This document shows positions 26,715-36,444 of a stretch of DNA of 61,346 nucleotides, piece after piece. Position 1 is the first letter of the stretch, and each line of letters begins with the position of its first letter. A model generated the notes under the pieces. It saw only the letters and a program-made list of their open reading frames with translations, did not search any database and was not told where the DNA came from. The DNA comes from Bdellovibrionales bacterium (GTDB taxonomy: Bacteria; Bdellovibrionota; UBA1018; CAIMNF01): positions 21,935 through 83,280 of the forward strand of contig JAFEAO010000010.1 of assembly GCA_018266375.1 (NCBI GenBank). Reading direction: 5' to 3'. The translations under genes were made by a program, and so were the position numbers.

Positions 26715-28946
26715 ATGGTTCCAGAGCGTCCTGAAGGTAAATCCGATCTCCGCGAGCGACGAAAACGTCAGCGGGAACGAGCCATTATCTTGGGTCTGGC
26801 CCTCGTCTTCTTACTCCTCACGAGCGTCGAATTCCGGCTGAGTAAAATCTCGGCCACTCTCCCCTTCGTGAACTCGATCTTTTTCTTCGGGTTGATCAAT
26901 TTCAACATCGTCATCCTTGTTGCCCTGATCTGGCTCATTTTCAAAAACGTGGGGAAAATCTTTTTCGAGCGTCGCCGGCAGGTGCTAGGTGCACGACTTA
27001 AGACCAAGCTTGTGACCGCGTTCATCGGATTTTCGACGATTCCGACTCTCCTCCTGTTTTTTATTTCGGCGTTGTACATCAACACGAGTTTCGATAAGTG
27101 GTTCTCCCTCAAAATCCAAAACACACTCCAGAGTTCGCTCGAGATCACCTCCCTATATTACAAAAACGCCGAGACCACGTCTGCCCACTTTGCCGGACTC
27201 ATCGCAAAGCAAGTACGTTCGACCGCTTTGAGCCGCAAACTCACACGCGAGGAAACACTACTCAAACAAGTCGAGCCGATGCGCGCGACCTATAACTTAA
27301 ACGCGGTCGAAATTTATTTCGACCCGCTCGACGAACCGATGGTCGTGATGGACCCGGAGTCGCGGATCAATAACCCGAACGCGTATGTACGGCTCAGCCT
27401 CGACCGTCTCAAACAAGCGTTTCAGGGATCGCACTTCTCCTTTATTCAAAACATCGGTCACGCCGACTTAGTGCGCTCGGTGGCACCGATCATCGATTAT
27501 ACTTCAGGCCAGATTAAAGCGATCGTTCTCGTTGACACAATTATTCCAGTGAGCTTGACCTCGCGAGCAGGTCAGATCGCTCACACCGCCGAAGATTACA
27601 AAGACATCAACCCACTAAAATATCCGATCAAAACCACTTATCTCGTGATTTTGATCGTGATCACTCTCTTGATTATCTTTGCCGAGACTTGGCTCGGCCT
27701 TTATCTCGCGCGCGAGATGACCGTACCGGTCGAGCGTCTTGTGAAAGCCGCACAGGAAGTCGGTCGAGGTAAACTAGACGTGCAGATCGAAAAGACCGGA
27801 ACGGACGAGATCGCAGTCTTGGTCGAAACATTTAACAAGATGACGTCCGACTTGCGATCGGGTCAGTCGACGTTGCGCCAGCGCACGCAACAGCTCGAAG
27901 CGATTCTCTCGAACATCGCGACCGGAGTAATCCTCGTCGACGAGCACGGTACGATCCTGACCATCAATCACGCCGCGATCACCTTGCTCGAACTCGAATC
28001 GGGCGATTATCACGGTAAACCAATGCAAAGTGTTTTTGCCGGCGAACAATATCAAGTCCTCCTCGGCGCTCTCAATGCCGGCCTTCAAGATCTCTCGCGT
28101 CTCGAACGCGAACGCGCTTGGGCGTCCAAAATTAAAGGCGAAGTCCATAACCTCACCGCCATCACGACTCCACTCAAAGAACGTGGGAATATTTGGGGAG
28201 CGGTCGCGGTTCTCGACGACCTTACCTACCTTGTTAAAGGTCAACGCGAGATGGCGTGGCGGGAAGTCGCAAAACGGATCGCGCACGAGATTAAAAATCC
28301 GCTCACGCCAATCAAACTCTCCGCTCAACGTTTGCAGCGGCGCTTGAAAGAACTCTCCGGTCGCGACGGCCAACTCGTGCAGGAACTGACATCCACGATC
28401 ATTCAACATACGGACGAACTCAAAGAGATGGTCAACGAGTTCGGTAACTTTGCGCGCTTTCCCGAAGTGAACCCTTACCCGAACCAATTGAACGACATCA
28501 TCCACGAAACGATGCAACTCTACGTATCCGCGCATCCAGAACTTCATTTCATCACTCGATTGGAACCGAAGCTTCCTGTTTTCAACATCGATAAAGATCA
28601 GATGAAACGCGTGATCATCAACCTGCTCGATAACGCGATCGCAGCGATCAAATCGCGTGAGACCACCGGCCCGGGTCGAGTCGAGATCGAAACCCATTAC
28701 AACGAAAAGCTCGACGTCGCCGCGCTCACGATCCACGACAACGGCCCGGGCATGACAGAGCAAGTCCAGGATCGTGCGTTTGAACCGTATTTCTCGACAA
28801 AACAAGAAGGTACCGGGCTAGGATTGGCTATCGTGAAGCGGATCGTCAACGACCATGGGGGTTATATACGCCTCAGCTCCACACTGGGCGAGGGTACGAC
28901 CTTCATGATTGAACTTCCGACGAAGACGATTAAGTTGGTAAGCTAG
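26715..28946 (+). CDS. ntrY: NtrY-like membrane sensor histidine kinase
   Basis: A 743-residue membrane kinase. Two N-terminal transmembrane segments (about 20-80), a third (about 105-130) and a fourth (about 312-335) enclose a periplasmic sensor region. Then follow HAMP (V-E-R-L-V-K-A-A-Q-E-V), a PAS domain (G-V-I-L-V-D-E-H-G-T-I-L-T-I-N), and HisKA with H-E-I-K-N-P-L-T-P (phospho-acceptor H524). The HATPase domain shows N-L-L-D-N-A, D-N-G-P-G-M and G-T-G-L-G-L-A-I-V. The layout matches NtrY. It lies one gene away from an NtrX-like regulator, its likely partner. The ATG at 26715 has no ribosome site; a GTG at 26697 is an alternative. Confidence 0.88.
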   Translation: MVPERPEGKSDLRERRKRQRERAIILGLALVFLLLTSVEFRLSKISATLPFVNSIFFFGLINFNIVILVALIWLIFKNVGKIFFERRRQVLGARLKTKLVTAFIGFSTIPTLLLFFISALYINTSFDKWFSLKIQNTLQSSLEITSLYYKNAETTSAHFAGLIAKQVRSTALSRKLTREETLLKQVEPMRATYNLNAVEIYFDPLDEPMVVMDPESRINNPNAYVRLSLDRLKQAFQGSHFSFIQNIGHADLVRSVAPIIDYTSGQIKAIVLVDTIIPVSLTSRAGQIAHTAEDYKDINPLKYPIKTTYLVILIVITLLIIFAETWLGLYLAREMTVPVERLVKAAQEVGRGKLDVQIEKTGTDEIAVLVETFNKMTSDLRSGQSTLRQRTQQLEAILSNIATGVILVDEHGTILTINHAAITLLELESGDYHGKPMQSVFAGEQYQVLLGALNAGLQDLSRLERERAWASKIKGEVHNLTAITTPLKERGNIWGAVAVLDDLTYLVKGQREMAWREVAKRIAHEIKNPLTPIKLSAQRLQRRLKELSGRDGQLVQELTSTIIQHTDELKEMVNEFGNFARFPEVNPYPNQLNDIIHETMQLYVSAHPELHFITRLEPKLPVFNIDKDQMKRVIINLLDNAIAAIKSRETTGPGRVEIETHYNEKLDVAALTIHDNGPGMTEQVQDRAFEPYFSTKQEGTGLGLAIVKRIVNDHGGYIRLSSTLGEGTTFMIELPTKTIKLVS

Positions 28947-29378
28947 TTACCGTTCCGTCACCCAGGTGATGCGGTCGCGGAAACGTTCAACCATGGCCTT
29001 TTCTTCTTTGGTCATGAGTCTTGCAAAGCGACCACCGTCGTTGTCAAGCATGAGCACGACCCACTCACCGTGAAAATTTAATTTACCCTTGTCGGTAAAA
29101 ACGACGAACCCGAGAATCGGCGATTCCCACTCGCGCTTCCAATTGAAGTCGACGTTCTTCCACCATTGGTTGAGTTGGAAGTTCATCGTGTTGAGCATGC
29201 CTGCCTGGAAATCTTTGGCACGGTAGCGGGTACCGTTTGCGTACAAACTGACGTCTTCGATATTGAATTGATCGAATGAAATGATCTTGGCTTTGATATC
29301 GGGGTTGAAATAGTTGTAACCGACTACGCATACCAACGCGAAGAAGAGTACAGTAATGACGGTCTTCAGCCATTTCAT
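28947..29378 (-). CDS. Single-TM protein antisense between ntrY and ntrX
   Basis: About 143 residues with one N-terminal transmembrane or uncleaved signal segment (about 5-24) and a periplasmic part rich in Trp (N-Q-W-W-K-N-V-D-F-N-W-K-R-E-W). No family recognised. It lies on the opposite strand between the kinase and response-regulator genes, and its stop abuts the kinase stop (28946/28947). In-frame ATGs at 29396 and 29450 are possible; I prefer 29378 because it starts the hydrophobic segment directly. It could be an accessory sensor protein of the NtrY/NtrX pair, but only position suggests this. Confidence 0.65.
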   Translation of the reverse strand: MKWLKTVITVLFFALVCVVGYNYFNPDIKAKIISFDQFNIEDVSLYANGTRYRAKDFQAGMLNTMNFQLNQWWKNVDFNWKREWESPILGFVVFTDKGKLNFHGEWVVLMLDNDGGRFARLMTKEEKAMVERFRDRITWVTER

Positions 29379-29468
29379 ACACTTAGATTGAGCCATGACC
29401 GAGCTGACGTCAAGCGGCGGCTGGGGCATTAATATTGAAAAAGAACCCAAAAGGATTAGACTCGGGGG

Positions 29469-30872
29469 ATGAACCGCAACATCCTCATCATCGATGACGA
29501 ACCCTCGATTCTTCAGTCGCTCTCAGGCGTACTGGGCGACGAAGGGTACAAGGTCATTACCGCCCCAAACGCGACCGATGGAATTGCATTACTCAAGAAA
29601 CAGCAGCCCGATCTCGTGCTTCTCGACATCTGGATGCCGAATGTCGACGGCCTCGCCGCTCTAAACGAGATCAAGCAACAAGGGATTGAGACGCCAGTCG
29701 TGATGATGTCGGGCCACGGGACCGTCGAAACCGCGGTTAAGGCGACCAAATTGGGCGCATACGACTTCATTGAAAAACCGGTGGAGCTCGATCGGTTACT
29801 CTTGTTAATCCGGAACGCGCTTTCGACTCGCGACCTAATCCAAGAAAACAAAATTTTGAAAGGCCAATTGGGTGGACGTCGTCCATTGATCGCCGAAAGC
29901 GCTCAGATGAAACAAATCGCGGAGCTAATCAAGCGCGTCGCTCCGACTTCGGGCTCGGTCCTCATCACCGGTGAGAACGGAACCGGTAAAGAAGTCGTCG
30001 CAAAAACGATTCATGCGCTCTCAAACCGTTTCAAAAAACCGTTTATCGAAGTGAACTGCGCTGCGATTCCGGAAGAACTCATCGAAAGCGAGCTCTTCGG
30101 TCACGAGAAAGGCGCCTTCACCGGCGCGATCCAACTTCGTCGCGGACGCTTCGACCTCGCCGACGAGGGCACATTGTTTTTGGATGAAATCGGCGATATG
30201 TCCTTGAAGACTCAAGCCAAGATCCTGCGCATTCTCCAGGAACAAAAATTTGAACGCGTGGGCGGCCACGATACTCACTCGGTAGACGTACGCGTGATCG
30301 CGGCGACCAATAAAGATCTCAAGCAAGAAATGGGCCGCGGATCGTTTCGCGAAGACCTGTACTTCCGTTTGAACGTAGTGCGAATCCACATTCCGCCGCT
30401 TCGCGAACGCAAAGAAGACGTCGATGCTCTCGCGACTTCGTTCTTGCGCGAGTTTTCAGCGCTCCATCTTAAAAAACACCGCGAGCTTTCAAAAGACGCA
30501 CGTGACTTGCTTGCCAAACACTCGTGGCCAGGAAACGTCCGTGAGCTTCGTAACCTGATCGAACGATTAGTGATTCTGCAGGGTGATGACGACTCCCCGA
30601 TCTCGGGCGGCGAGATTAAGCCTCACCTAGGCGATGTCGCCTTTGCTCCGGGTCTGTCGGAAACGCTCGACAACGAAGGTGCAAAAGGCGCGGTCGCACT
30701 CTCTACCGGCAAATCCCTGAAAGACGCGAAAACCGTCTTCGAACGCGAGTACATCGTTCAGGCCCTTAAAGAAAACGACTGGAACGTATCGAAGACCGCG
30801 CAAGTGTTAGGCATCGAACGCAGCTATCTCCACCGCCGGATGAAATCCTTCGGGATCGAGAGCGAAGAGTAA
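29469..30872 (+). CDS. ntrX: NtrX-like sigma-54-dependent response regulator
   Basis: A 467-residue activator of sigma-54 RNA polymerase. Receiver domain with phosphorylation site D53 (LLDIW) and the K of E-K-P (about 103). AAA+ domain with Walker A GENGTGKE (168-175), the sigma-54 contact loop GAFTGA (215-220), Walker B L-F-L-D-E-I-G-D and the arginine-finger segment F-R-E-D-L-Y-F-R-L. The Fis-type HTH closes the protein (W-N-V-S-K-T-A-Q-V-L-G-I). All functional residues are present. A GGGGG sits very close to the ATG. Its stop abuts the stop of the convergent secreted-protein gene. Confidence 0.9.
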   Translation: MNRNILIIDDEPSILQSLSGVLGDEGYKVITAPNATDGIALLKKQQPDLVLLDIWMPNVDGLAALNEIKQQGIETPVVMMSGHGTVETAVKATKLGAYDFIEKPVELDRLLLLIRNALSTRDLIQENKILKGQLGGRRPLIAESAQMKQIAELIKRVAPTSGSVLITGENGTGKEVVAKTIHALSNRFKKPFIEVNCAAIPEELIESELFGHEKGAFTGAIQLRRGRFDLADEGTLFLDEIGDMSLKTQAKILRILQEQKFERVGGHDTHSVDVRVIAATNKDLKQEMGRGSFREDLYFRLNVVRIHIPPLRERKEDVDALATSFLREFSALHLKKHRELSKDARDLLAKHSWPGNVRELRNLIERLVILQGDDDSPISGGEIKPHLGDVAFAPGLSETLDNEGAKGAVALSTGKSLKDAKTVFEREYIVQALKENDWNVSKTAQVLGIERSYLHRRMKSFGIESEE

Positions 30873-31481
30873 TTAGAATCTAAGCGTCAGAGCGAGGCCG
30901 GCTCCATCCATCGCTCCATCAGTCGAATGAATTGTCGGCGCGACATTAAAGCTCGTACGAGTCCCATCGACTCTCGCTTTTAAGTTATGGTAGCGGCTAT
31001 TGATCGTCGGAGGCATCGCCCACACATCGACGATTTCCCAAATCCTAAGGCCGGTGAGAATAACCGCGCCTGCAACCGCAAGTCCTTCGTTACAGTTTGT
31101 TTTTGAACGTGTTCCGATTGAGTTAATCGAATCAGCCAGGCAATCACCCACACCCGCAGCCCACATCATCGCGCCACCGACTTCACCTAGGGTAAAAATC
31201 AAACCGTTCGGCATGTAACGACCTTGTACGGCATTCCCGATTCCGAGACCCAGAATCGTTCCTAAAATTCCGCCCGCGATGTATGAGCCGGTGCTGATCT
31301 CACCATTATTCAAAATCTCGCGCTCATCCGGAGTCAGATCGGTGTACCGAATTTTGTTCGAAGAAGATGGAGCGGATGAATTATCTGGTGGCGGTGGTGC
31401 GCTCGCATTATTTGCAGGCGTGGCAGCAAAGGACATCCCGGATGACAACATCACCAGAACAACCGCGATCAGATTTTTCAT
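30873..31481 (-). CDS. Secreted protein, possibly P13-porin-like
   Basis: A 202-residue protein with a signal peptide cleaved after S-F-A, then a Pro/Ser-rich stretch (about 22-42). The core contains L-T-P-D-E-R-E-I-L followed by a glycine-rich hydrophobic run (G-G-I-L-G-T-I-L-G-L-G-I-G-N-A-V-Q-G) and a second hydrophobic stretch. This reminds me of the Borrelia P13 porin family, which has D-E-R followed by L-G-L-G-I-G-S-F-V-Q-G. That link is from memory and unverified. Ribosome site GGAAAGAAA. It lies 12 bp downstream of the small gene at 31494-31871, probably one operon. Confidence 0.65.
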   Translation of the reverse strand: MKNLIAVVLVMLSSGMSFAATPANNASAPPPPDNSSAPSSSNKIRYTDLTPDEREILNNGEISTGSYIAGGILGTILGLGIGNAVQGRYMPNGLIFTLGEVGGAMMWAAGVGDCLADSINSIGTRSKTNCNEGLAVAGAVILTGLRIWEIVDVWAMPPTINSRYHNLKARVDGTRTSFNVAPTIHSTDGAMDGAGLALTLRF

Positions 31482-31493
31482 TTTCTTTCCGTA

Positions 31494-31871
31494 TTATTTG
31501 CAGATTCCGAGCGTCTTCATTCTGCCCATAAAACTAGAGGCGAGCCCGAGCGAGTTAAAGCCATCGCTACTCAAGGATAACGCCGTTCCGCTGGTACGAT
31601 AAAGAAAATAAGTTTTGACGGAACCGTCGTACACGATGTTGCAATCTTTTGCGAAAGAGCCGGAGCAAGATCCGGTGTCGAGAAGGTCGTTCATCTCGTC
31701 GACCGCATCGTCAATTTCTGGATGGACTTCGCCCGTGTTTTCTACACCGTTGAAGAGGATTACGTAGCCGCCGTCTTCGCCGCCTTTGATATCGCAGCCG
31801 ACGGATTGATCGTTCTTTGCCGATCCGCTCGCTTTCGCGCGAATATTCGACCGCAGCCCAAGTACAATCAA
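31494..31871 (-). CDS. Small protein, possibly exported, start uncertain
   Basis: An open frame of 125 codons beginning at a TTG. The body (about 20-125) looks like a real compact domain with four cysteines (S-V-G-C-D, S-C-S-G-S, K-D-C-N, G-I-C-K) suited to disulfides. The N-terminus (V-L-G-L-R-S-N-I-R-A-K-A) resembles the end of a signal peptide with its basic start missing, and an in-frame stop lies just upstream. Either a TTG start is used or the 5' end is frameshifted. Family unknown. It precedes the P13-like gene by 12 bp. Confidence 0.5.
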   Translation of the reverse strand: MIVLGLRSNIRAKASGSAKNDQSVGCDIKGGEDGGYVILFNGVENTGEVHPEIDDAVDEMNDLLDTGSCSGSFAKDCNIVYDGSVKTYFLYRTSGTALSLSSDGFNSLGLASSFMGRMKTLGICK

Positions 31872-32001
31872 GAAAACCCGTCAAATGACACATCGCACAT
31901 TGGCGACAAGTTCCTGATAAAACTCTTATTTTCACCTGACATTCCTTTTAGTCTTATCCCCTTAATCCGACAGCCGAAAAGCCAATTGGAGGGCTTTGCC
32001 T

Positions 32002-33225
32002 GTGAAAATGATCATGATGATCTTGGCCGGACTTGTGTCCCAGCCCTCGTTTGCACGGGATCTAAAACCCGACTCCTTTTTGCGGTTTCAATATCAGTTG
32101 GAATGCGACTCGAAAGATCAGAAATCTTTTCCGGGAATCATCGCTGAAATAAAAATCGGCACCCGCAAGATTCGCGCTTATCTTGTTCGTTACGTTAACG
32201 AGCAAACGGTGACTTTGGGCGCTCCAACCTCGGATCAAATTTCAAAAATGCAGATTCGGTATTTTCCGAATCCGGCATGCACATTCAAAAATGTCGCGAG
32301 TAACGTGATTCAAAACGCACTCTCGATGTCAGAAGAGCAGGAGCTTGCGCTAGCTCATTCGCCTTACCTCATCCTGCGCCCGGACCAGGGCTCGCATCCG
32401 GATCGCGATGTGCCGCTACAGCTCGTTTACTCGATCATGCGAGACTCTTTCGGGTTCTCGATTCGCTACACAGTTTATTTTTCAAATGAGACCGACTACG
32501 GATTGTTCGCAGTTAAAAAAACGCGATCGCAAGCACTTTGGGGCCGCCGCACCGATATTGAGTGGATTTATCAGGTGGACTTCGATGCCGCCGGTAAAGT
32601 TGTCGGACGAAAATGTCAAAGTGGCGTGATTTTTGGCATCGGACATGCAACCAAAAATTTTAAGGGAAAATTCCTGACCGCGACTCAGCATCCTGTGCTT
32701 TACGATATCGCAAGACATAACGTGTTCTTTGACAAACCGTACCCTGGCCAAAAATTTTCGAGCGCGGGCGTACATCTCACCCCTTTTGAAGAGATTAAAG
32801 AGCCTGACGCCCGCGAAGAGTGGATGTGGCGTAATCCGTGGAGTTTCGACGTGAGCGATCGCGAACTTCGTCGAACCGGACATCTCAACTTCTCGTCGGA
32901 CCAATATTTGTACGTCAAGCTTCGCGGCTCGCTCAATGGCGGACGAGTTTCGGTCACCGGCTCGGCACTCTCCGGCACGCAAACCATCACCCTCGCCAAA
33001 CTCGGCGAAGATCTCTGGGGTCAAGAAGATTACGTCGCAGTTCGTCCGCAAAAGTTTCCGGAAGACGGCAAAACGGCCGGAGCGACGATCAACATCACCC
33101 CGTTGCAAGATAAGGTCACAATCGATTCCGTGAAGTTTTTTAGATTAGTTCCGACTTCAGCGGGCTTTGAATCGCGCGAGATCACTGGTCTCTTTAGCTG
33201 CAAATCAGGCAGTTGCCGGTACTGA
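32002..33225 (+). CDS. Secreted protein of unknown function
   Basis: A 407-residue exported protein. Start: GTG at 32002, eight bases after GGAGGG (31988-31993), which is better spaced than the ATG at 32008. The signal peptide ends in Q-P-S-F-A. The mature part is beta-rich with a central segment containing G-I-G-H-A-T-K-N-F-K-G and a C-terminal strand pattern; Cys residues are few. I recognise no domain. It is convergent with the M32 carboxypeptidase (22 bp between stops). Confidence 0.7.
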   Translation: MKMIMMILAGLVSQPSFARDLKPDSFLRFQYQLECDSKDQKSFPGIIAEIKIGTRKIRAYLVRYVNEQTVTLGAPTSDQISKMQIRYFPNPACTFKNVASNVIQNALSMSEEQELALAHSPYLILRPDQGSHPDRDVPLQLVYSIMRDSFGFSIRYTVYFSNETDYGLFAVKKTRSQALWGRRTDIEWIYQVDFDAAGKVVGRKCQSGVIFGIGHATKNFKGKFLTATQHPVLYDIARHNVFFDKPYPGQKFSSAGVHLTPFEEIKEPDAREEWMWRNPWSFDVSDRELRRTGHLNFSSDQYLYVKLRGSLNGGRVSVTGSALSGTQTITLAKLGEDLWGQEDYVAVRPQKFPEDGKTAGATINITPLQDKVTIDSVKFFRLVPTSAGFESREITGLFSCKSGSCRY

Positions 33226-33247
33226 CAAAACACGCTTACCCTGAAGA

Positions 33248-34750
33248 TTAAAGTCCATATACTCCACCGTATTTCTTCTTCGCGTAATTCATAAAGTGCT
33301 CGACGTTGAGCTCTTCGCCGGTCGCGCGTTTCAACAACTCGCTCGAGTTGTACTTGCGGCCGTATTTGTGCACGTTTTCACGAAGCCATTGCAAGACCGG
33401 CGCGAAGTTGCCGGTCTCGATGTCTTTGTCTAAATTTTCAAACGACGATTTCATTTTTGCGAAGAGCTGAGCCGCATAGAAACTGCCGAGCGAGTAAGTC
33501 GGAAAGTACCCAAACGCACCATAGCTCCAGTGCACGTCTTGCAAACAACCTTCGGCATCGGTCTTCGGGCGAATGCCCAGGTATTCTTCATAGCGGTCGT
33601 TCCAAAACGCCGGTAAATCCTCGACCTTGATTTGACCTTCGATGAGCGTTTTCTCCACGAGGTATCGAATGTAGATGTGCGCGTGATATGAAAGCTCGTC
33701 CGCTTCGACACGGATAAACGACGGCTCGACGATGTTGATCCCGCGATAAAATTCATCCGTCGTCACATCGGCAAAGTTTTGCGGAAACTCGTGCTTGAGC
33801 GCACCGAAATTGCCCTTCCAATAAGCCTGAGAGCGCGCGATGTTATTTTCCCAAAAACGCGATTGTGATTCATGGAATGCGAGCGACACGGCTTGGCCGA
33901 TCGGAGTGCCATACTCTTGCGCAAGCGGAATGCCTTGCTCATAGAGTGCGTGGCCCGCTTCGTGGACGGCGGCAAAAAACATTTGGCTAAAGTGATGCTC
34001 ATTGTAACGAATGGTGATGCGTGTATCGCCCGGGCCAAACGTCGTACAAAATGGGTGCGGAGCAAAGTCCGCGCGCCCGGCATTAAAATCATAACCAATC
34101 TGACCGATCGAACGCTCGGAGAACGCCCATTGTTTGTCTTTTGGGAACTGACGGGTCAAGAAATCATGCCTTGGTTTCGGTTTCTTGCTGAGCTCTTTAA
34201 AAAACGGAAAAAGATTCGAACGAATGCCCGCAAACACTTCATCGACTTTTTTTACGGTAAGACCCGGTTCGTAGTCCTCCATCAAGGCTTCGTAAGGATG
34301 GCGCTCGTAACCCACGAGTTGTGTCTCACGCTTTTTGAGGTCGACGATTTTTTCTAGAAACGGACGATAGGTATCAAAACGGTTTTTACCGCGTGCCTCT
34401 TGCCAGGCACCGAATGCCTGCGCGCAAACGGTCGCTTGCTCTTCGACAAAACTTTGCGGATATTTTTGCTTGCGCGTGTAATCCTTGAGCGTGAGCTTGA
34501 CGTTGATTCGCTGATCTTCGGTCAATGAAGCTTCTTCGGCAAGTTCTTTGAGTAGCGTTCCAAATTTCGGGTCAACAAAGTACTCGTGCGCAAGCGTCTT
34601 CAAAGTCGCCATCTGCTGGCCTCGAAACTGCGACCCGTTTTTTGGCAAATAGGTTTGCTGATCCCAACTGAGGACGGCTTCAGCAAATCCAAGATCGGCG
34701 ATTTTTTTGAGACGGTCGATATAGGCCTGGTATTTTGGATTTGGCTTCAT
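33248..34750 (-). CDS. M32-family metallocarboxypeptidase
   Basis: A cytoplasmic zinc carboxypeptidase of the Taq (M32) family, about 500 residues as expected. Zinc site HEAGH (A-V-H-E-A-G-H-A-L-Y), the family block HESQSRFWEN, and the near-terminal SYGAFGYFPTYSLG are all present. It should trim C-terminal residues from peptides to release amino acids. Start at 34750 chosen for GAGGCG upstream; the frame extends further to 34801 but would overlap the neighbour. It follows the P5C dehydrogenase gene with a 4-bp spacer, linking peptide breakdown with proline/glutamate use. Confidence 0.93.
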   Translation of the reverse strand: MKPNPKYQAYIDRLKKIADLGFAEAVLSWDQQTYLPKNGSQFRGQQMATLKTLAHEYFVDPKFGTLLKELAEEASLTEDQRINVKLTLKDYTRKQKYPQSFVEEQATVCAQAFGAWQEARGKNRFDTYRPFLEKIVDLKKRETQLVGYERHPYEALMEDYEPGLTVKKVDEVFAGIRSNLFPFFKELSKKPKPRHDFLTRQFPKDKQWAFSERSIGQIGYDFNAGRADFAPHPFCTTFGPGDTRITIRYNEHHFSQMFFAAVHEAGHALYEQGIPLAQEYGTPIGQAVSLAFHESQSRFWENNIARSQAYWKGNFGALKHEFPQNFADVTTDEFYRGINIVEPSFIRVEADELSYHAHIYIRYLVEKTLIEGQIKVEDLPAFWNDRYEEYLGIRPKTDAEGCLQDVHWSYGAFGYFPTYSLGSFYAAQLFAKMKSSFENLDKDIETGNFAPVLQWLRENVHKYGRKYNSSELLKRATGEELNVEHFMNYAKKKYGGVYGL

Positions 34751-34754
34751 AGAT

Positions 34755-36401
34755 TTACGCCTCATCCATATACGGATAAAGAACCTGCTTCGGCGAAACA
34801 AAGGTTTCTTTAATGGTACGAGGGCTCATCCAACGGACGAGGTTCAAAGCGCTCCCCGCTTTATCGTTCGTGCCCGATTTGCGTGCTCCGCCGAAAGGCT
34901 GCTGACCTACGGTCGCACCCGTCGGCTTATCGTTGATGTAGATGTTACCGGCCGCGTGACGGAGCTCGGTCATCATTTCGCCCACGGCGTAGCGATCCTG
35001 ACCGATGATTGCACCGGTCAAAGCATACGGAGATGTCTCGTTGCAAATTTTGACCATCTCCATTTTCTTCGCGTCGTCGTACACATACAAGCTCAAAACC
35101 GGTCCGAAGATTTCTTCGCACATCGTGCGCGCTTTCGGATCGCTTGCTTGTAACAAGGTCGGTTTCACAAAGTAGCCTTTAGACTTATCGGCTTCACCGC
35201 CGGTCAATACTTTTATTTTGGAGTCGGGCGATTTTGCCCAATCGAGGTAGCCAGAGATTTTATTAAAGGATCGCTCGTCGATCACGGCGTTGACGAGGTT
35301 GCGGAAATCACGAACGTCGCCGATTTTAATTTTTTCGATCTCCGCAATAAGCGCCGTTTGGAGCTTAGGCCAAAGCGACTGAGGAATGTACGCGCGAGAC
35401 GCGGCCGAACATTTTTGGCCTTGGTACTCGAACGCGCCACGAACCAACGCCACACGCAATGTATCGAGATCCGCGGATGGATCCGCAAACACGAAGTCCT
35501 TACCGCCGGTCTCACCCACGATGCGAGGATAGGTGTGGAAGGTTTCAATATTGGTGCCCACCGTTTTAATGATATGGTTGAACGTACCGGTTGAACCCGT
35601 AAAGTGTACGCCCGCAAGTTCCGGATGTTTAAGCGCGATGTCGCCCACGATCGGGCCGGGTGCCGGAATAAAGTTGATCACGCCTGGAGGCAATCCTGCC
35701 TCCATAAAGAGTTGCATCGTGCGGTACGCAGACAACCCTTGCGTCTCCGATGGCTTCCACACGATTGTATTACCACACATCGCGGGAGCCGCAGCCAAGT
35801 TGCCACCGATTGCCGTGAAGTTAAACGGAGTGATCGCAAGCACGAAGCCCTCGAGTCCGCGATACTCAACCAAGTTGTGCTGGCCCGTGATCGAGATCGG
35901 CTGCTCTTGCAACAAGCGCTCGTAGTAGCTCGCATTGAAGCGAAAAAAATCGATCATCTCGCAAGCCGAGTCGACTTCGGCTTGGAAAGCGTTTTTAGAT
36001 TGTCCGTGCATGGTCGCCGCATTGATGCGATAGCGCCAGCCGTTTGGAACATTTGTCGCGAGTAGGTCCGCAGCCTTCATGAAAATTTTGGTGCGTTCAA
36101 ACCAAGGGAGCAATTCCCACTCGCGTTTGGCTTTGAGTGCAGCGCCGATCGCCATCTGCACTTCTTTCGGTCCCGCAAGGTGCATCTTTGCGATCACGTG
36201 CTTGTGATCGTGAGGCATGCGGATTTCAAAAATGTTGCCGGTACGGACTTCCTTACCGCCGATGATACAAGGGATCTCGACGACCTCAGACTCAATCGCT
36301 ATCAAAGCGGCTTTAAGATGAGCGCGCTCCGGAGAGCCTTTGAGATAGCCAAAAATAGGTTCATTTACCGGGGCTGGGACTTTGAATGGGCCTGATTGCA
36401 T
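34755..36401 (-). CDS. pruA: L-glutamate gamma-semialdehyde (P5C) dehydrogenase
   Basis: Oxidises glutamate gamma-semialdehyde to glutamate with NAD in proline catabolism. The 548-residue stand-alone enzyme resembles the mitochondrial ALDH4A1 type rather than the C-terminal half of PutA. Marks: A-I-T-P-F-N-F-T-A-I-G-G-N-L and W-K-P-S-E-T for cofactor binding, E-T-G-G-K-D for the general base, and Y-Q-G-Q-K-C-S-A-A-S-R with the catalytic cysteine. No proline dehydrogenase gene is in the window. It is upstream of the M32 peptidase in a two-gene operon. Confidence 0.93.
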   Translation of the reverse strand: MQSGPFKVPAPVNEPIFGYLKGSPERAHLKAALIAIESEVVEIPCIIGGKEVRTGNIFEIRMPHDHKHVIAKMHLAGPKEVQMAIGAALKAKREWELLPWFERTKIFMKAADLLATNVPNGWRYRINAATMHGQSKNAFQAEVDSACEMIDFFRFNASYYERLLQEQPISITGQHNLVEYRGLEGFVLAITPFNFTAIGGNLAAAPAMCGNTIVWKPSETQGLSAYRTMQLFMEAGLPPGVINFIPAPGPIVGDIALKHPELAGVHFTGSTGTFNHIIKTVGTNIETFHTYPRIVGETGGKDFVFADPSADLDTLRVALVRGAFEYQGQKCSAASRAYIPQSLWPKLQTALIAEIEKIKIGDVRDFRNLVNAVIDERSFNKISGYLDWAKSPDSKIKVLTGGEADKSKGYFVKPTLLQASDPKARTMCEEIFGPVLSLYVYDDAKKMEMVKICNETSPYALTGAIIGQDRYAVGEMMTELRHAAGNIYINDKPTGATVGQQPFGGARKSGTNDKAGSALNLVRWMSPRTIKETFVSPKQVLYPYMDEA

Positions 36402-36444
36402 GCCCCAAATGATATCACAATTTGACCTTAATGGTCTGGGTTTC

